Assembly (NCBI GenBank): GCA_910584075.1
Contig: CAJTZI010000026.1
Location: 1-29,676, forward strand
Length of the DNA stretch: 29,676 nucleotides
Origin: an uncultured Oscillibacter sp.
Lineage (GTDB): Bacteria; Bacillota; Clostridia; Oscillospirales; Oscillospiraceae
Direction: 5' to 3'
Part shown: positions 1-6,955 of the stretch, piece by piece
Numbering within the stretch: position 1 is the stretch's first letter
Layout: each line of letters begins with the position of its first letter
Position numbers and translations under genes: made by a program
Notes under the pieces: generated by a model
The model's input: only the letters and a program-made list of their open reading frames with translations
What the model was told of the DNA's origin: nothing
The model's database searches: none

Positions 1-564
1 TTCCAGACCAACATTCTGGCCCTGAACGCCGCCGTGGAGGCCGCCCGGGCCGGCAGCGCCGGCAAGGGCTTCGCCGTTGTGGCCGATGAGGTGCGGAACC
101 TGGCCACCAAGTCCGACCAGGCCGCCAAGGCCACCAAGGACCTGATCGACAACTCCATCAACTCCGTGCAGGAGGGCGGCGACATTGTCAAGCAGGTCTC
201 TGAGTCTCTGAACAAAACTGTGGAGGCCACGAAGCTGTCCATGGAGGCCATTCAGGATATTGCCAAGGCCGTGGAGGAGGAGTCCGAGTCCATCGCCCAG
301 GTGACCGAGGGCATCGACCAGATCTCCGCCGTGGTGCAGACCAACTCCGCCACCAGCGAGCAGTCTGCCGCCGCCAGCGAGGAGCTCAGCAGTCAGGCCT
401 CTTTGATGAAGTCCCTGATGGCCAAGTTCAAGCTGCGCAACTCCGGCGGTGAGGTCAGCTATACCGCCGTCCAGCCCAGCTATACGCCCGATTACTCCGG
501 CGTGGAGGAGACGGCGGACTCCGGCAGCAGCTATGGTGGCTCCAGCCCCTTCAGCAAGTATTGA
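1..564 (+). CDS. Methyl-accepting chemotaxis protein, C-terminal fragment
   Basis: This is the 3' end of a chemoreceptor gene; the 5' part, with sensor, membrane segments and HAMP, lies outside the window. The frame is open from base 1 and encodes 187 residues. It begins in the conserved signalling hairpin tip (FQTNILALNAAVEAARAG, followed by GKGFAVVADEVRNLA), which binds CheA and CheW. The rest is the descending coiled-coil adaptation helix, rich in E, Q, S and A (for example EEESESIAQVTEGIDQIS), followed by a flexible Ser/Tyr/Gly-rich tail of about 45 residues. No C-terminal NWETF-type CheR/CheB-docking pentapeptide is present. A strong terminator follows, so this gene probably ends its transcript. 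Its adaptation enzymes could be the CheR and CheB encoded at 12-14 kb. Family assignment is very secure; the ligand cannot be told. Confidence 0.95.
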   Translation, partial: FQTNILALNAAVEAARAGSAGKGFAVVADEVRNLATKSDQAAKATKDLIDNSINSVQEGGDIVKQVSESLNKTVEATKLSMEAIQDIAKAVEEESESIAQVTEGIDQISAVVQTNSATSEQSAAASEELSSQASLMKSLMAKFKLRNSGGEVSYTAVQPSYTPDYSGVEETADSGSSYGGSSPFSKY

Positions 565-655
565 GACTCGCGCGCTGACCTGTAAAGAGGTGAGCACCGC
601 CGCCCCGGCGGCGGGAAGAGAGATTCCGTGCCGGTAGAGTGACCCTGCCGCAGTT

Positions 656-695
656 GCCAGAGGGCGGCTTGCAGCCGCCCTCTGGCGATATTTTT
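656..695 (+). terminator. Rho-independent terminator after the chemoreceptor gene
   Basis: A perfect 13-bp stem (656-668 pairs with 674-686) has a 5-base loop TTGCA and is followed by GATATTTTT. It lies about 90 bases after the receptor stop codon and just upstream of the FtsA-like gene, separating the two transcripts. Confidence 0.9.
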
Positions 696-742
696 CCCGC
701 GCCGTGCGCGGTATCATGACAGACAAAAGGAGCGTCGGCTAT

Positions 743-2674
743 ATGGCGGAATACAAAGCGCAGGAGCAGGATCTGATTTTTGCCCTGGACATTGGCACAC
801 GCAGCATTGTCGGCGTTGTGGGCAGACCCGTGGGCGGCCGTCTCAAGGTACTGGACATCGAGATGGCGGAGCACACCAGCCGGGCCATGCTGGACGGTCA
901 GATCGACAATATTCAGCAGGTGGCGGCCCTGGCCCGAACGGTGACGGACCGGCTGGAGAGCCGGCTGGGCATCCGTCTGGAGCGGGTGTGCGTGGCCGCC
1001 GCCGGCCGCGCCCTGCGGACACAGAGCGGCTGTTTCCGAATCGATCTGCCGCAGAAACAGGCCATCACCGCCGAGCAGATCAGCCGCCTGGAGGCCGGTG
1101 CGCTCTCTGCCGCGGAGGAGGCACTGCAGGTGGAGGAGGAGACCCGGCGGCAGTTCTTTATGGTGGGCTACACAGTGGCCCAGTACCGCCTGGACAACTA
1201 TCCGCTGGCAACGCTGCTGGACCACAACGGCCAGCGGGCAGAGGCGGAGGTAGTGGCCACCTTCCTGCCAGGGGAGGTGGTGGAGAGCCTCTACACCGCA
1301 ATGCGGGCCGCGGGGCTCCAGGTGGCCAGTCTGACGCTGGAGCCCATCGCCGCTATGAATGCCGCTGTTCCCATAGAGCTGCGGCTTTTGAATCTGGCGC
1401 TGGTGGACATCGGCGCGGGTACCACGGATATTGCGGTCTGCCGGGACGGCAGCGTGGTGGGGTACACCATGGCTACCATCGCCGGAGACGAGATTACCGA
1501 GGCGCTGATGCGGGCCTATTTGGTGGACTTCCAAACTGCCGAGGAGATGAAGCGGGCGCTGCACAGCAGCGAGGACCTGGTGTATGTGGATATTCTGGGA
1601 ATGGAAAACACCGTTTCCTGTCAGGAGGTCCGGGCCACCATTGAGGAGCCTCTGGGCCGTCTGGCGGAGGCCATTGCCCAGCGGGTCACGGAGGTGAACA
1701 CCACGGCGCCCTCCGCTCTGTTCCTGGCCGGCGGCGGCAGTAAGCTGGAGGGACTGCGGGAGCGGGTGGCCAAGTGCCTGGGTATGGATGAGCGCCGTGT
1801 GGCCACTGCCGGCAGCAATTACGCCAAGAGCGCTTTTGCCGATGAGCTGGACCTGGGGAATCCGGAGTACGCGACGCCTCTGGGCATCGCTGTCTCCGCC
1901 GGATTGGGTCTGCTGAATGACAGCTATGTCGTTACTCTCAACGGGGAGACGGCGAAGCTCTTCCGCAGCGGCAGCCTCACTCTGCGGGATATTCTGCTGA
2001 TGAACGGCTATACCTACGCCGATATGCTGGGCCGGACCGGCAAGAATCTGAGCTTTACCCTGGATGGACGGCGGGTCCGCCTGCGGGGTGAGCCCGCTGT
2101 GCCCGCCATCCTGATGATCAACGGAGAGGAGGCCGCCCTCACGGCCATCGTCAATGCCGGAGACCGCATTGCCTTCACCCCTGCCCGCTCCGGTGCGGAC
2201 GCGGCCAGAACCCTGGGCCAGCTTCTGGGAGAGGGATTTACCGGGCGGGTGCTGGTGAATAACCGGGATGTACCGCTGGATACACCTTTACAGCAGGGAG
2301 ATGTGATCCTGACCCTGGACCCGGGGGCCGCCCCGGCGGTGAGGCTGGAGGAGACGGAGGAGGCCGCTGGCCTTGTACCTGCGGAGGCGGAGGCCGCCGT
2401 TTTGCCGCCCCCCGCACCAGTAGAGGTTCCGCCTCCCCCTCCGCCCAAACCGGCGGAGACTCCCAGAGGGATACACCTGATTTTGAACGGAACGCCTCTG
2501 ACTCTGCCGGAAAAGGACAGCGGCCAGCCCTACTACCTGATGGACCTGCTGGAGCGATCCGGGTTGGATTTTGATCACCTGGAGGGCCCGGTCCGCTTGA
2601 CGGTAAACGGCATGGAGAGCGGGTTCAGCCAGTCGGTGCGAAGCGGGGATGTGGTGACCATCCGGTGTGACTGA
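743..2674 (+). CDS. FtsA/PilM-like actin-fold ATPase with C-terminal beta-grasp-like extension
   Basis: The 643-residue protein has an FtsA-type actin-fold core. The phosphate-1 motif (ALDIGTRSIVGVVG) is near residue 15, an FtsA-like middle contains EAEVVATFLPGEVV and LEPIAAMNAA, the phosphate-2 motif (LVDIGAGTTDIAV) is near residue 220, and the adenosine motif (LFLAGGGSKLEGL) is near residue 327. Classical FtsA is about 420 residues and ends in an amphipathic membrane helix. This one instead continues for about 245 residues that look like repeated small ubiquitin/ThiS-like units (LNG or VNG strands, then GDxhxh), split by a Pro-rich linker near residues 550-575. The start at 743 is chosen because AAAGGAG (726-732) precedes it by 10 bases; in-frame GTG 704 and ATG 716 lack such a site. 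It is probably co-transcribed with the membrane-protein gene 60 bases downstream. It is unlikely to be the division FtsA itself, since no ftsZ is adjacent. The substrate or partner is unknown. Confidence 0.8.
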   Translation: MAEYKAQEQDLIFALDIGTRSIVGVVGRPVGGRLKVLDIEMAEHTSRAMLDGQIDNIQQVAALARTVTDRLESRLGIRLERVCVAAAGRALRTQSGCFRIDLPQKQAITAEQISRLEAGALSAAEEALQVEEETRRQFFMVGYTVAQYRLDNYPLATLLDHNGQRAEAEVVATFLPGEVVESLYTAMRAAGLQVASLTLEPIAAMNAAVPIELRLLNLALVDIGAGTTDIAVCRDGSVVGYTMATIAGDEITEALMRAYLVDFQTAEEMKRALHSSEDLVYVDILGMENTVSCQEVRATIEEPLGRLAEAIAQRVTEVNTTAPSALFLAGGGSKLEGLRERVAKCLGMDERRVATAGSNYAKSAFADELDLGNPEYATPLGIAVSAGLGLLNDSYVVTLNGETAKLFRSGSLTLRDILLMNGYTYADMLGRTGKNLSFTLDGRRVRLRGEPAVPAILMINGEEAALTAIVNAGDRIAFTPARSGADAARTLGQLLGEGFTGRVLVNNRDVPLDTPLQQGDVILTLDPGAAPAVRLEETEEAAGLVPAEAEAAVLPPPAPVEVPPPPPPKPAETPRGIHLILNGTPLTLPEKDSGQPYYLMDLLERSGLDFDHLEGPVRLTVNGMESGFSQSVRSGDVVTIRCD

Positions 2675-2734
2675 CTGCCGGCGCAGTAACAATGACCGAG
2701 GCAGGGCACAGCCCGATCCTCTGGAATTTGGAGT

Positions 2735-3829
2735 GTGAAACAGTTGAAACGCGAAAAAAAGGAAAAGGCGCCAAAGCCGAAAAAGGAAAAAGCGCCGAAG
2801 CCCAAGAAGGAAAAGAAGCAAAAGAAACCGAAAAAGGGCAAAAAGGGCGTTGCACCGGAGCTGGAAAATCCGGAGGAGGGCGTCGTTGAGACCGGTAAAA
2901 AGAGCAAAAAGAAGAAACTTTTGCTGATTCTTCTGCCGGTTTTGGTCCTGGCAGTGGGAGCGGCGGTATTCTTTTTCGTCGTCCGGCCAAGGCTGGGAGG
3001 TGAAAAACCGGAGGAGCCGCCGCCTCCGCCGGAGCCGGTGGAGCTTCCCCTCATGTACACCATAGGCGAGACTGAGGTCCATGCTCTGCCGGTGTGGGGA
3101 GAGAGCACGGTCTACCTGGAGGAACAGGAAGTGCCTGCTGCGGAGAGCGTTGAAAAGACGGACGCCGGAGAAGAGGGTTCCGGAGAAGACGCCAAAGCGG
3201 AGGACGCCGGGGATGAGGGCGCCGGGGAGGAGCCTGCGGTGCCCACCGCAGTGACCTACCGTTACGAGGGACTCAGCAGTCCCGGCACCTTGGCCTCCGT
3301 ATATACCACTCTAATGACCCTGGATGACATTGGCTTCTCCCAGGTGGATGAAGAGCTGGTCCGCATCAAGGAGCCGGAGGCCCTAGCTGTGGAGGCGGGC
3401 TCTGTCCGTCTGGCGAAGAACGCCCCGGAGGACGGAAAGGCCATGTCCATTCAGCTGGAGTGGACCGAGGAGATCTGCACCGTTACGGCGGACCTGGTGG
3501 ATGGCCGGGTGAAGAATCCTCCGGAGCCGGTGTCGCCCATGGGCCCTATGGGGATGTCGGCGGATCAGATCATGGACTATATAGGGACCCTGAATCCGTC
3601 TGTCCTGGGCCTGGAGGGCGCCACCATGGAGGAATATGACCTTCTGATGCAGGACGGCTCTGTACTGATTGACGGCAACCCCTGTGTCCGGGTCAACGCC
3701 TATCGGATTGACAGCGAGACCGGGACCAATGAGATCGGAGGAAACTACTTCCTCTCTCTGGACGGCAGCCATCTTTACAGGCTGGATGTGGCCAGCAACT
3801 CCGTGACGGAGCTGGATCTTCCGCAGTGA
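2735..3829 (+). CDS. Bitopic membrane protein with polylysine cytoplasmic tail (unknown function)
   Basis: I do not recognise the family. The 364-residue protein has four parts. Residues 1-61 form an extremely basic tail containing a tandem KKEKAPKP-type repeat. A single hydrophobic segment at about 62-83 should span the membrane. A Pro-rich then strongly acidic linker covers about 92-168 (many E and D, with G and A). A folded C-terminal domain covers about 170-364 and should lie outside the membrane, by the positive-inside rule. No lipobox or catalytic motif is visible. The start is uncertain: GTG 2735 opens the frame, but the GGAG at 2730-2733 is too close to it, and TTG 2744 has the better spacing (10 bases). 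It lies 60 bases after the FtsA-like gene. An actin-like protein next to a bitopic partner recalls PilM-PilN, but that is only an analogy. Its 3' end overlaps the convergent AAA+ gene by 55 bases. Confidence 0.7.
   Translation: MKQLKREKKEKAPKPKKEKAPKPKKEKKQKKPKKGKKGVAPELENPEEGVVETGKKSKKKKLLLILLPVLVLAVGAAVFFFVVRPRLGGEKPEEPPPPPEPVELPLMYTIGETEVHALPVWGESTVYLEEQEVPAAESVEKTDAGEEGSGEDAKAEDAGDEGAGEEPAVPTAVTYRYEGLSSPGTLASVYTTLMTLDDIGFSQVDEELVRIKEPEALAVEAGSVRLAKNAPEDGKAMSIQLEWTEEICTVTADLVDGRVKNPPEPVSPMGPMGMSADQIMDYIGTLNPSVLGLEGATMEEYDLLMQDGSVLIDGNPCVRVNAYRIDSETGTNEIGGNYFLSLDGSHLYRLDVASNSVTELDLPQ
2738..2860 (+). repeat. Lysine-rich tandem coding repeat
   Basis: An A-rich stretch encodes repeated K-K-E-K-(A)-P-K-P units in the N-terminal tail of the membrane protein. 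The units AAGGCGCCAAAGCCG and AAAGCGCCGAAGCCC are near-copies of each other. Such low-complexity tracts expand and contract readily, so tail length may vary between strains. Confidence 0.65.
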
Positions 3830-5208
3830 TCCGGCAAAAGCCGCAGTTGGCCCGGAGTACCTGTTAAAGAGAAGACCTTCCACTCTGCCGGAACCTGAGA
3901 GAAAAGGGGGGTGAGGACTCCCTCCAGCACGCTGACCGAGGAGCGCATGGAGAGGGCGTCCCGCCCCGGGGCCAGGGCCTGAACCGTCTCCGGCGCCACT
4001 GTGGTGATCTCCAGACCGTATTCCCGTGCCAGAGCCCGGATCTGCTTGACGGTGATAGCCTTTCTTGCGGCCTCGTCCAGCTGCTGAAAGCCGATGAGAC
4101 CGCTGAACCGTCCCGCGATCTCCGTCAGAACTCCTTGGCGGACCATGGCCCGCCGGGCCTCCTCATTTTCCTCAAAGAGCCGCTCCGCCAGCTCCGCTGG
4201 CGAGGCGGCTTTTTCCCGTCTTTCGCCGCTCTCAGGAGAGCTGTCACCGCCGGAGAACCCCAGGCGCCGCTGTCCGCCTGCCGCCGTCAGGTCGGCATTG
4301 GTGGTGAAGACGAAGACACACCGGCGGAAATCCAGCTCCCGCTCTCCGCTGTTGTCCGCCCGGTGAGCGGTGCAGCGGCCCTCATCCAAAATGGACATAA
4401 AGACCTTTAGCACCTCCGGGTGGGCTTTTTCCAGTTCGTCGAACATGAAGACAGTGAGGGGATTCCGCCGCACCGTTTCAAAGATGGGTTGATCCTCATA
4501 GCCCACATATCCCGGCGGCGCACCGGTGAGGCGGTGGACGGAGTGGGCCTGGGTGAAGGTGTTCAGCTCCGTCCAGACGAACTGATAGCGCTTTTGGCAG
4601 CAGCGCTCCAGCGCCGGAGCCAGGGCTTTGCCCAGCTCCGACTTTCCCACTCCGGTGGGACCGTGAAAGATCAAAGAGAGGGGGCGGGCCGGAGCCTGCT
4701 TGCCCACGTGGGCGTACAGCCGAAAGGCGGCGGCTTCCACGGCGTGCTCCTGCCCCAGCACAGCCTTGCCCAGCTCCTCCGTCAGGCGGCGGTAAAGGAG
4801 CGGCCAGACCTCCGGAGGGGCTGTCTGCCTTGTCCGGGGGATCATCCGCCGCTCCGGGCGGGGCAGGGGACGGCCCCGGAGGGGCGCACCGCCTGTCTCC
4901 ACCTCCCGCCGCAGAGACTGTAGCCGGGCGGAGAGGGCCGGGAAGCTGTCAAACCGCCAGACATTCCGGCCAAACAGCACCGCCAGCACTGGACTCTTTC
5001 CGAGATAGGTCACCATGGGGCGCCAATACAGAGTGTAGCTCTCCCCCTGGCGAAGGAACCCCAGGGCGGTCCGCTCCGGGGTACACCCGGCAGGCATCTC
5101 GCAGTTTTGAAACTCATAGGCCTTACCCTGCCGGGCGTGGATGTCGATGCAGGTTTGCAGGGCCTGACAGGCCGCCGGCGAGGCGGTGCACAGCTGATAA
5201 AAGGTCAC
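3775..5208 (-). CDS. ClpB/ClpA-type AAA+ ATPase (single ring, orphan)
   Basis: The 477-residue protein has one AAA+ module of the ClpA/ClpB second-domain class. Visible motifs are Walker A GPTGVGKSE (about 183-191), pore loop GAPPGYVGYED (about 229-239), Walker B FMFDELEKAHP (about 254-264), a probable arginine finger R367 and a sensor-2 arginine near R422. All catalytic elements look intact. The N-terminal 150 residues match no Clp N-domain I recognise and may be the substrate or adaptor part. There is no first AAA ring and no ClpB coiled-coil arm, and no ClpP-docking IGF loop was identified. The start is GTG with GGGAGG just upstream. An insertion of about 25 polar residues (about 318-342) follows the second strand region. 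The last 20-25 residues are encoded antisense to the end of the membrane-protein gene. A remodelling ATPase of unknown client is the safest call. Confidence 0.85.
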   Translation of the reverse strand: MTFYQLCTASPAACQALQTCIDIHARQGKAYEFQNCEMPAGCTPERTALGFLRQGESYTLYWRPMVTYLGKSPVLAVLFGRNVWRFDSFPALSARLQSLRREVETGGAPLRGRPLPRPERRMIPRTRQTAPPEVWPLLYRRLTEELGKAVLGQEHAVEAAAFRLYAHVGKQAPARPLSLIFHGPTGVGKSELGKALAPALERCCQKRYQFVWTELNTFTQAHSVHRLTGAPPGYVGYEDQPIFETVRRNPLTVFMFDELEKAHPEVLKVFMSILDEGRCTAHRADNSGERELDFRRCVFVFTTNADLTAAGGQRRLGFSGGDSSPESGERREKAASPAELAERLFEENEEARRAMVRQGVLTEIAGRFSGLIGFQQLDEAARKAITVKQIRALAREYGLEITTVAPETVQALAPGRDALSMRSSVSVLEGVLTPLFSQVPAEWKVFSLTGTPGQLRLLPDHCGRSSSVTELLATSSL

Positions 5209-5320
5209 AGGATCCCTCCCTCTGGGTGGATTTCAAAGTATTGCCAGACCATTATTTCCCAAATGGAGGGTTTTTAACGGGGAGAGGGAAAAAAGCTGCT
5301 GCTTTTGCTGGATTTTTCGC

Positions 5321-5356
5321 AAAAAAATGCCGGCATGGCGAAAAGGCCATGCCGGC
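5321..5356 (-). terminator. Terminator of the flgM-to-yjfB-like operon
   Basis: On the minus strand an 11-bp perfect stem (5356-5346 with 5339-5329) and a six-base loop are followed by A and seven T residues. It sits 16 bases beyond the stop codon of the small YjfB-like gene, so it closes the late flagellar operon. The AAA+ gene downstream on the same strand would then need its own promoter in the 112 bases 5209-5320; I see no convincing one. Confidence 0.9.
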
Positions 5357-5371
5357 TGGTGGATCGCGCTC

Positions 5372-5548
5372 TTATGCGTAGGTGTCAATGTACTGGCCCA
5401 TGGGCGGGGCGTCCGGGAGCATATTCAGCAGCTCCTGGGCGGCCATCTCCATGGTGTCCATAGCCTTCCGCTCCAGAGCCGTGGAGTACTGCACGGAGAA
5501 TTGGGCTGCGCTCATACTCATAGCGGCGCTGGCGATCGAGTCCATCAT
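5372..5548 (-). CDS. Small YjfB-like putative motility protein
   Basis: This is a 58-residue ORF starting with two consecutive ATG codons (MMDSIASAAMSMSAAQFSVQ) and ending LPDAPPMGQYIDTYA. The layout is an M-rich amphipathic N-terminus with A-A-Q-F-S-V-Q, then a helix A-L-x-R-K-A-M-D-T-x-E and L-L-N-M-L. This resembles the YjfB family of putative motility proteins, short products found in motile Firmicutes whose biochemical role is not established. GGAAGGAAG lies about 9-11 bases upstream of the start. The gene begins 3 bases after csrA ends and is the last gene before the operon terminator, so it is transcribed with flagellar genes. The position and family resemblance agree, but the gene is short, so some doubt remains. 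Confidence 0.75.
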   Translation of the reverse strand: MMDSIASAAMSMSAAQFSVQYSTALERKAMDTMEMAAQELLNMLPDAPPMGQYIDTYA

Positions 5549-5551
5549 GGT

Positions 5552-5830
5552 TCACACTTCCTTCCTGGGTGTTTTCGCAGCCGGGGAGTTCTGACGGGAG
5601 TGCTCCGGATTGCCGCCGAAGAGGTCCAGCAGCTCTACCGGGGCGGTCTCGCCAGCGGCGGAATCCCGGTTGGCGGCTGTAGCGTCTACCAGCTCACTGC
5701 GCAGGATGGGCACATCCTGGGGAGCGGAGATGGCCAGACGGACACGTCCGCCGTCCACGGAGACCACCGTGATGGATATATCCTCACCGATGACCAGAGA
5801 CTCACCGGGCTTGCGCTGTAAGATCAGCAC
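5552..5830 (-). CDS. csrA: Carbon storage / translational regulator CsrA
   Basis: CsrA is a dimeric RNA-binding protein that blocks ribosome access at GGA-containing leaders; in Bacillus its main target is flagellin mRNA. The N-terminal 50 residues are canonical: MLILQRKPGESLVIGEDISI, then VRLAISAPQDVPILRSEL. The start is GTG, with GGAGG about 10 bases upstream inside the fliW end, and the gene overlaps the fliW stop by 7 bases, indicating translational coupling. At 92 residues it is longer than the usual 60-75. The extra roughly 40-residue tail is Ala/Ser/Pro-rich and contains a short hydrophobic stretch VELLDLFGG. FliW binds CsrA as an antagonist in this pathway, and the two genes are adjacent here. 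Assignment is secure; any function of the tail is open. Confidence 0.95.
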   Translation of the reverse strand: MLILQRKPGESLVIGEDISITVVSVDGGRVRLAISAPQDVPILRSELVDATAANRDSAAGETAPVELLDLFGGNPEHSRQNSPAAKTPRKEV

Positions 5831-6279
5831 GTGGCGGCCTCCTCCCTGGGGCCAAATTCGGCCAGGGGATGCCGCATACCGTAGCCCTCAATCTCCATAA
5901 TGACCTGACGGGCCTCCCGGGTACCGGGGTGGATGACCACCGGGCACTTCAGATTCACCGTGCTGGCGGAGACGGGGTGCTTTACCGCGCACATCACATA
6001 GAAGCACAGTCCCTGTATATCCTCTACGCCGAAAAGCTGCAATTCCGCCTTTCGGAGGGCAGGGACGTACTCCGGACAGAGGGAGAAGGGGTCCATCACC
6101 ACAAAGGCCAGCGCCGGCGTGGCGGTGCTTTGGAGGCACAACAGATTCTCCCCGCTGCCGTCAAAGGGCAGCAGGAGAAAATCGTGCTCGTCGTCAAAGC
6201 CGAAGAGACCGGCGGGAAAGGTGATGGTCTCGGAGGGGTCGTAGTCGATCTCTCCGAAGTACTTGGTCTGGAGCTTCAA
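5824..6279 (-). CDS. fliW: Flagellar assembly factor FliW (CsrA antagonist)
   Basis: FliW binds free flagellin and CsrA in a partner switch that couples flagellin translation to export. The 151-residue product has the typical FliW start (M)KLQTKYFGEIDY, then ETITFPAGLFGFDDEHDFLLLPF and a mid-section LAFVVMDPFSLCPEY. I chose TTG 6279 because AGGAGG (6287-6292) lies exactly 7 bases upstream and the protein then begins like other FliW proteins. The ATG at 6297 would place this ribosome site inside the coding region. However, that ATG overlaps the upstream TGA as ATGA, so it cannot be excluded. The gene sits between the DUF6470 gene and csrA, as in the Bacillus order flgL-yviE-fliW-csrA. Confidence 0.95.
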   Translation of the reverse strand: MKLQTKYFGEIDYDPSETITFPAGLFGFDDEHDFLLLPFDGSGENLLCLQSTATPALAFVVMDPFSLCPEYVPALRKAELQLFGVEDIQGLCFYVMCAVKHPVSASTVNLKCPVVIHPGTREARQVIMEIEGYGMRHPLAEFGPREEAATC

Positions 6280-6286
6280 TCGGGAA

Positions 6287-6292
6287 CCTCCT
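6287..6292 (-). promoter_or_regulatory. Ribosome binding site that decides the fliW start
   Basis: A full AGGAGG on the minus strand is followed after 7 bases by a TTG codon. It supports TTG 6279 over the in-frame ATG 6297 as the fliW start. Confidence 0.8.
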
Positions 6293-6293
6293 G

Positions 6294-6905
6294 TCATGCC
6301 TGTACGTCAATGGGCTCATAGTTGGGATCGGCAGAGGGGGGAACGTAGAGCGGTCCGCCGATATATTTGATAATGACCTCGGGATGCTGTTTGACGGTGA
6401 TCTCAATGTCGCCGGGTACGAACTCGAACTGGGTTTTGTTGAGCCGCCAGTCAAAATTCAGCTTATCCATCTCAAAACGGATGTTGAGCTCCGCGGGATC
6501 CCAGCTGATCTCCGGCCCGGTGGTGGGGATGAAATCCAGTCCTGGCTGGGTGTTGATGTCGGGGCTCAGGGCGGTGAAAGAGAACTGCGCCAGGGGATCG
6601 CCGCCGCCGATTTTGGCCTTGAGCAGCAGCTCCCCCTGCTGGGCGTAGGTGGCTGTAGCCTCATAGGCGGCCTCCTTGCCCTTCTGGGCATTTTGTTCAA
6701 TCTTCTGGGCTGCGGTGGGAGTAATGGAGCTTTGCATTTCAAAGGTGTCGATATTCAGCCGGATCGGACGGCTCTTGATACTCAAACCGCCTTTGTCCCG
6801 AGAGATTTCCAGATCCGCCGAGGCGTTCGCGTACTCCAGTCTGGCGTGAGAGGTCTTCATCTCGATTTCAATGGGGACGCTTGTGATTTCAATGAGCTGG
6901 TTCAT
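6294..6905 (-). CDS. DUF6470 (YviE-like) flagellar-operon protein
   Basis: This 203-residue protein has no signal peptide or membrane segment. It opens MNQLIEITSVPIEIEMKTSH and carries alternating beta-strand-like stretches such as ARLEYANASADLEISRDKGG, a helical Gln/Ala-rich centre (AAQKIEQNAQKGKEAAYEA), and the C-terminal GDIEITVKQHPEVIIKYIG then PLYVPPSADPNYEPIDVQA. This matches the DUF6470/YviE family, which in Bacillus lies in the same slot between flgL and fliW; its function there is not known. The start ATG has GAGGAG about 13 bases upstream. Its stop codon overlaps the alternative fliW ATG as ATGA. Assignment rests on synteny plus family pattern. Confidence 0.85.
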   Translation of the reverse strand: MNQLIEITSVPIEIEMKTSHARLEYANASADLEISRDKGGLSIKSRPIRLNIDTFEMQSSITPTAAQKIEQNAQKGKEAAYEATATYAQQGELLLKAKIGGGDPLAQFSFTALSPDINTQPGLDFIPTTGPEISWDPAELNIRFEMDKLNFDWRLNKTQFEFVPGDIEITVKQHPEVIIKYIGGPLYVPPSADPNYEPIDVQA

Positions 6906-6955
6906 AAATCATGCCGATCTCCTCTCTATATCAAAATACAAAACTACAATATCAA

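Noticed and set aside
743..2674. The cell-division FtsA itself
   Set aside because: No ftsZ is adjacent, the C-terminal amphipathic helix is replaced by a roughly 245-residue extension, and the neighbour is an unrelated membrane-protein gene. It is called FtsA-like only.
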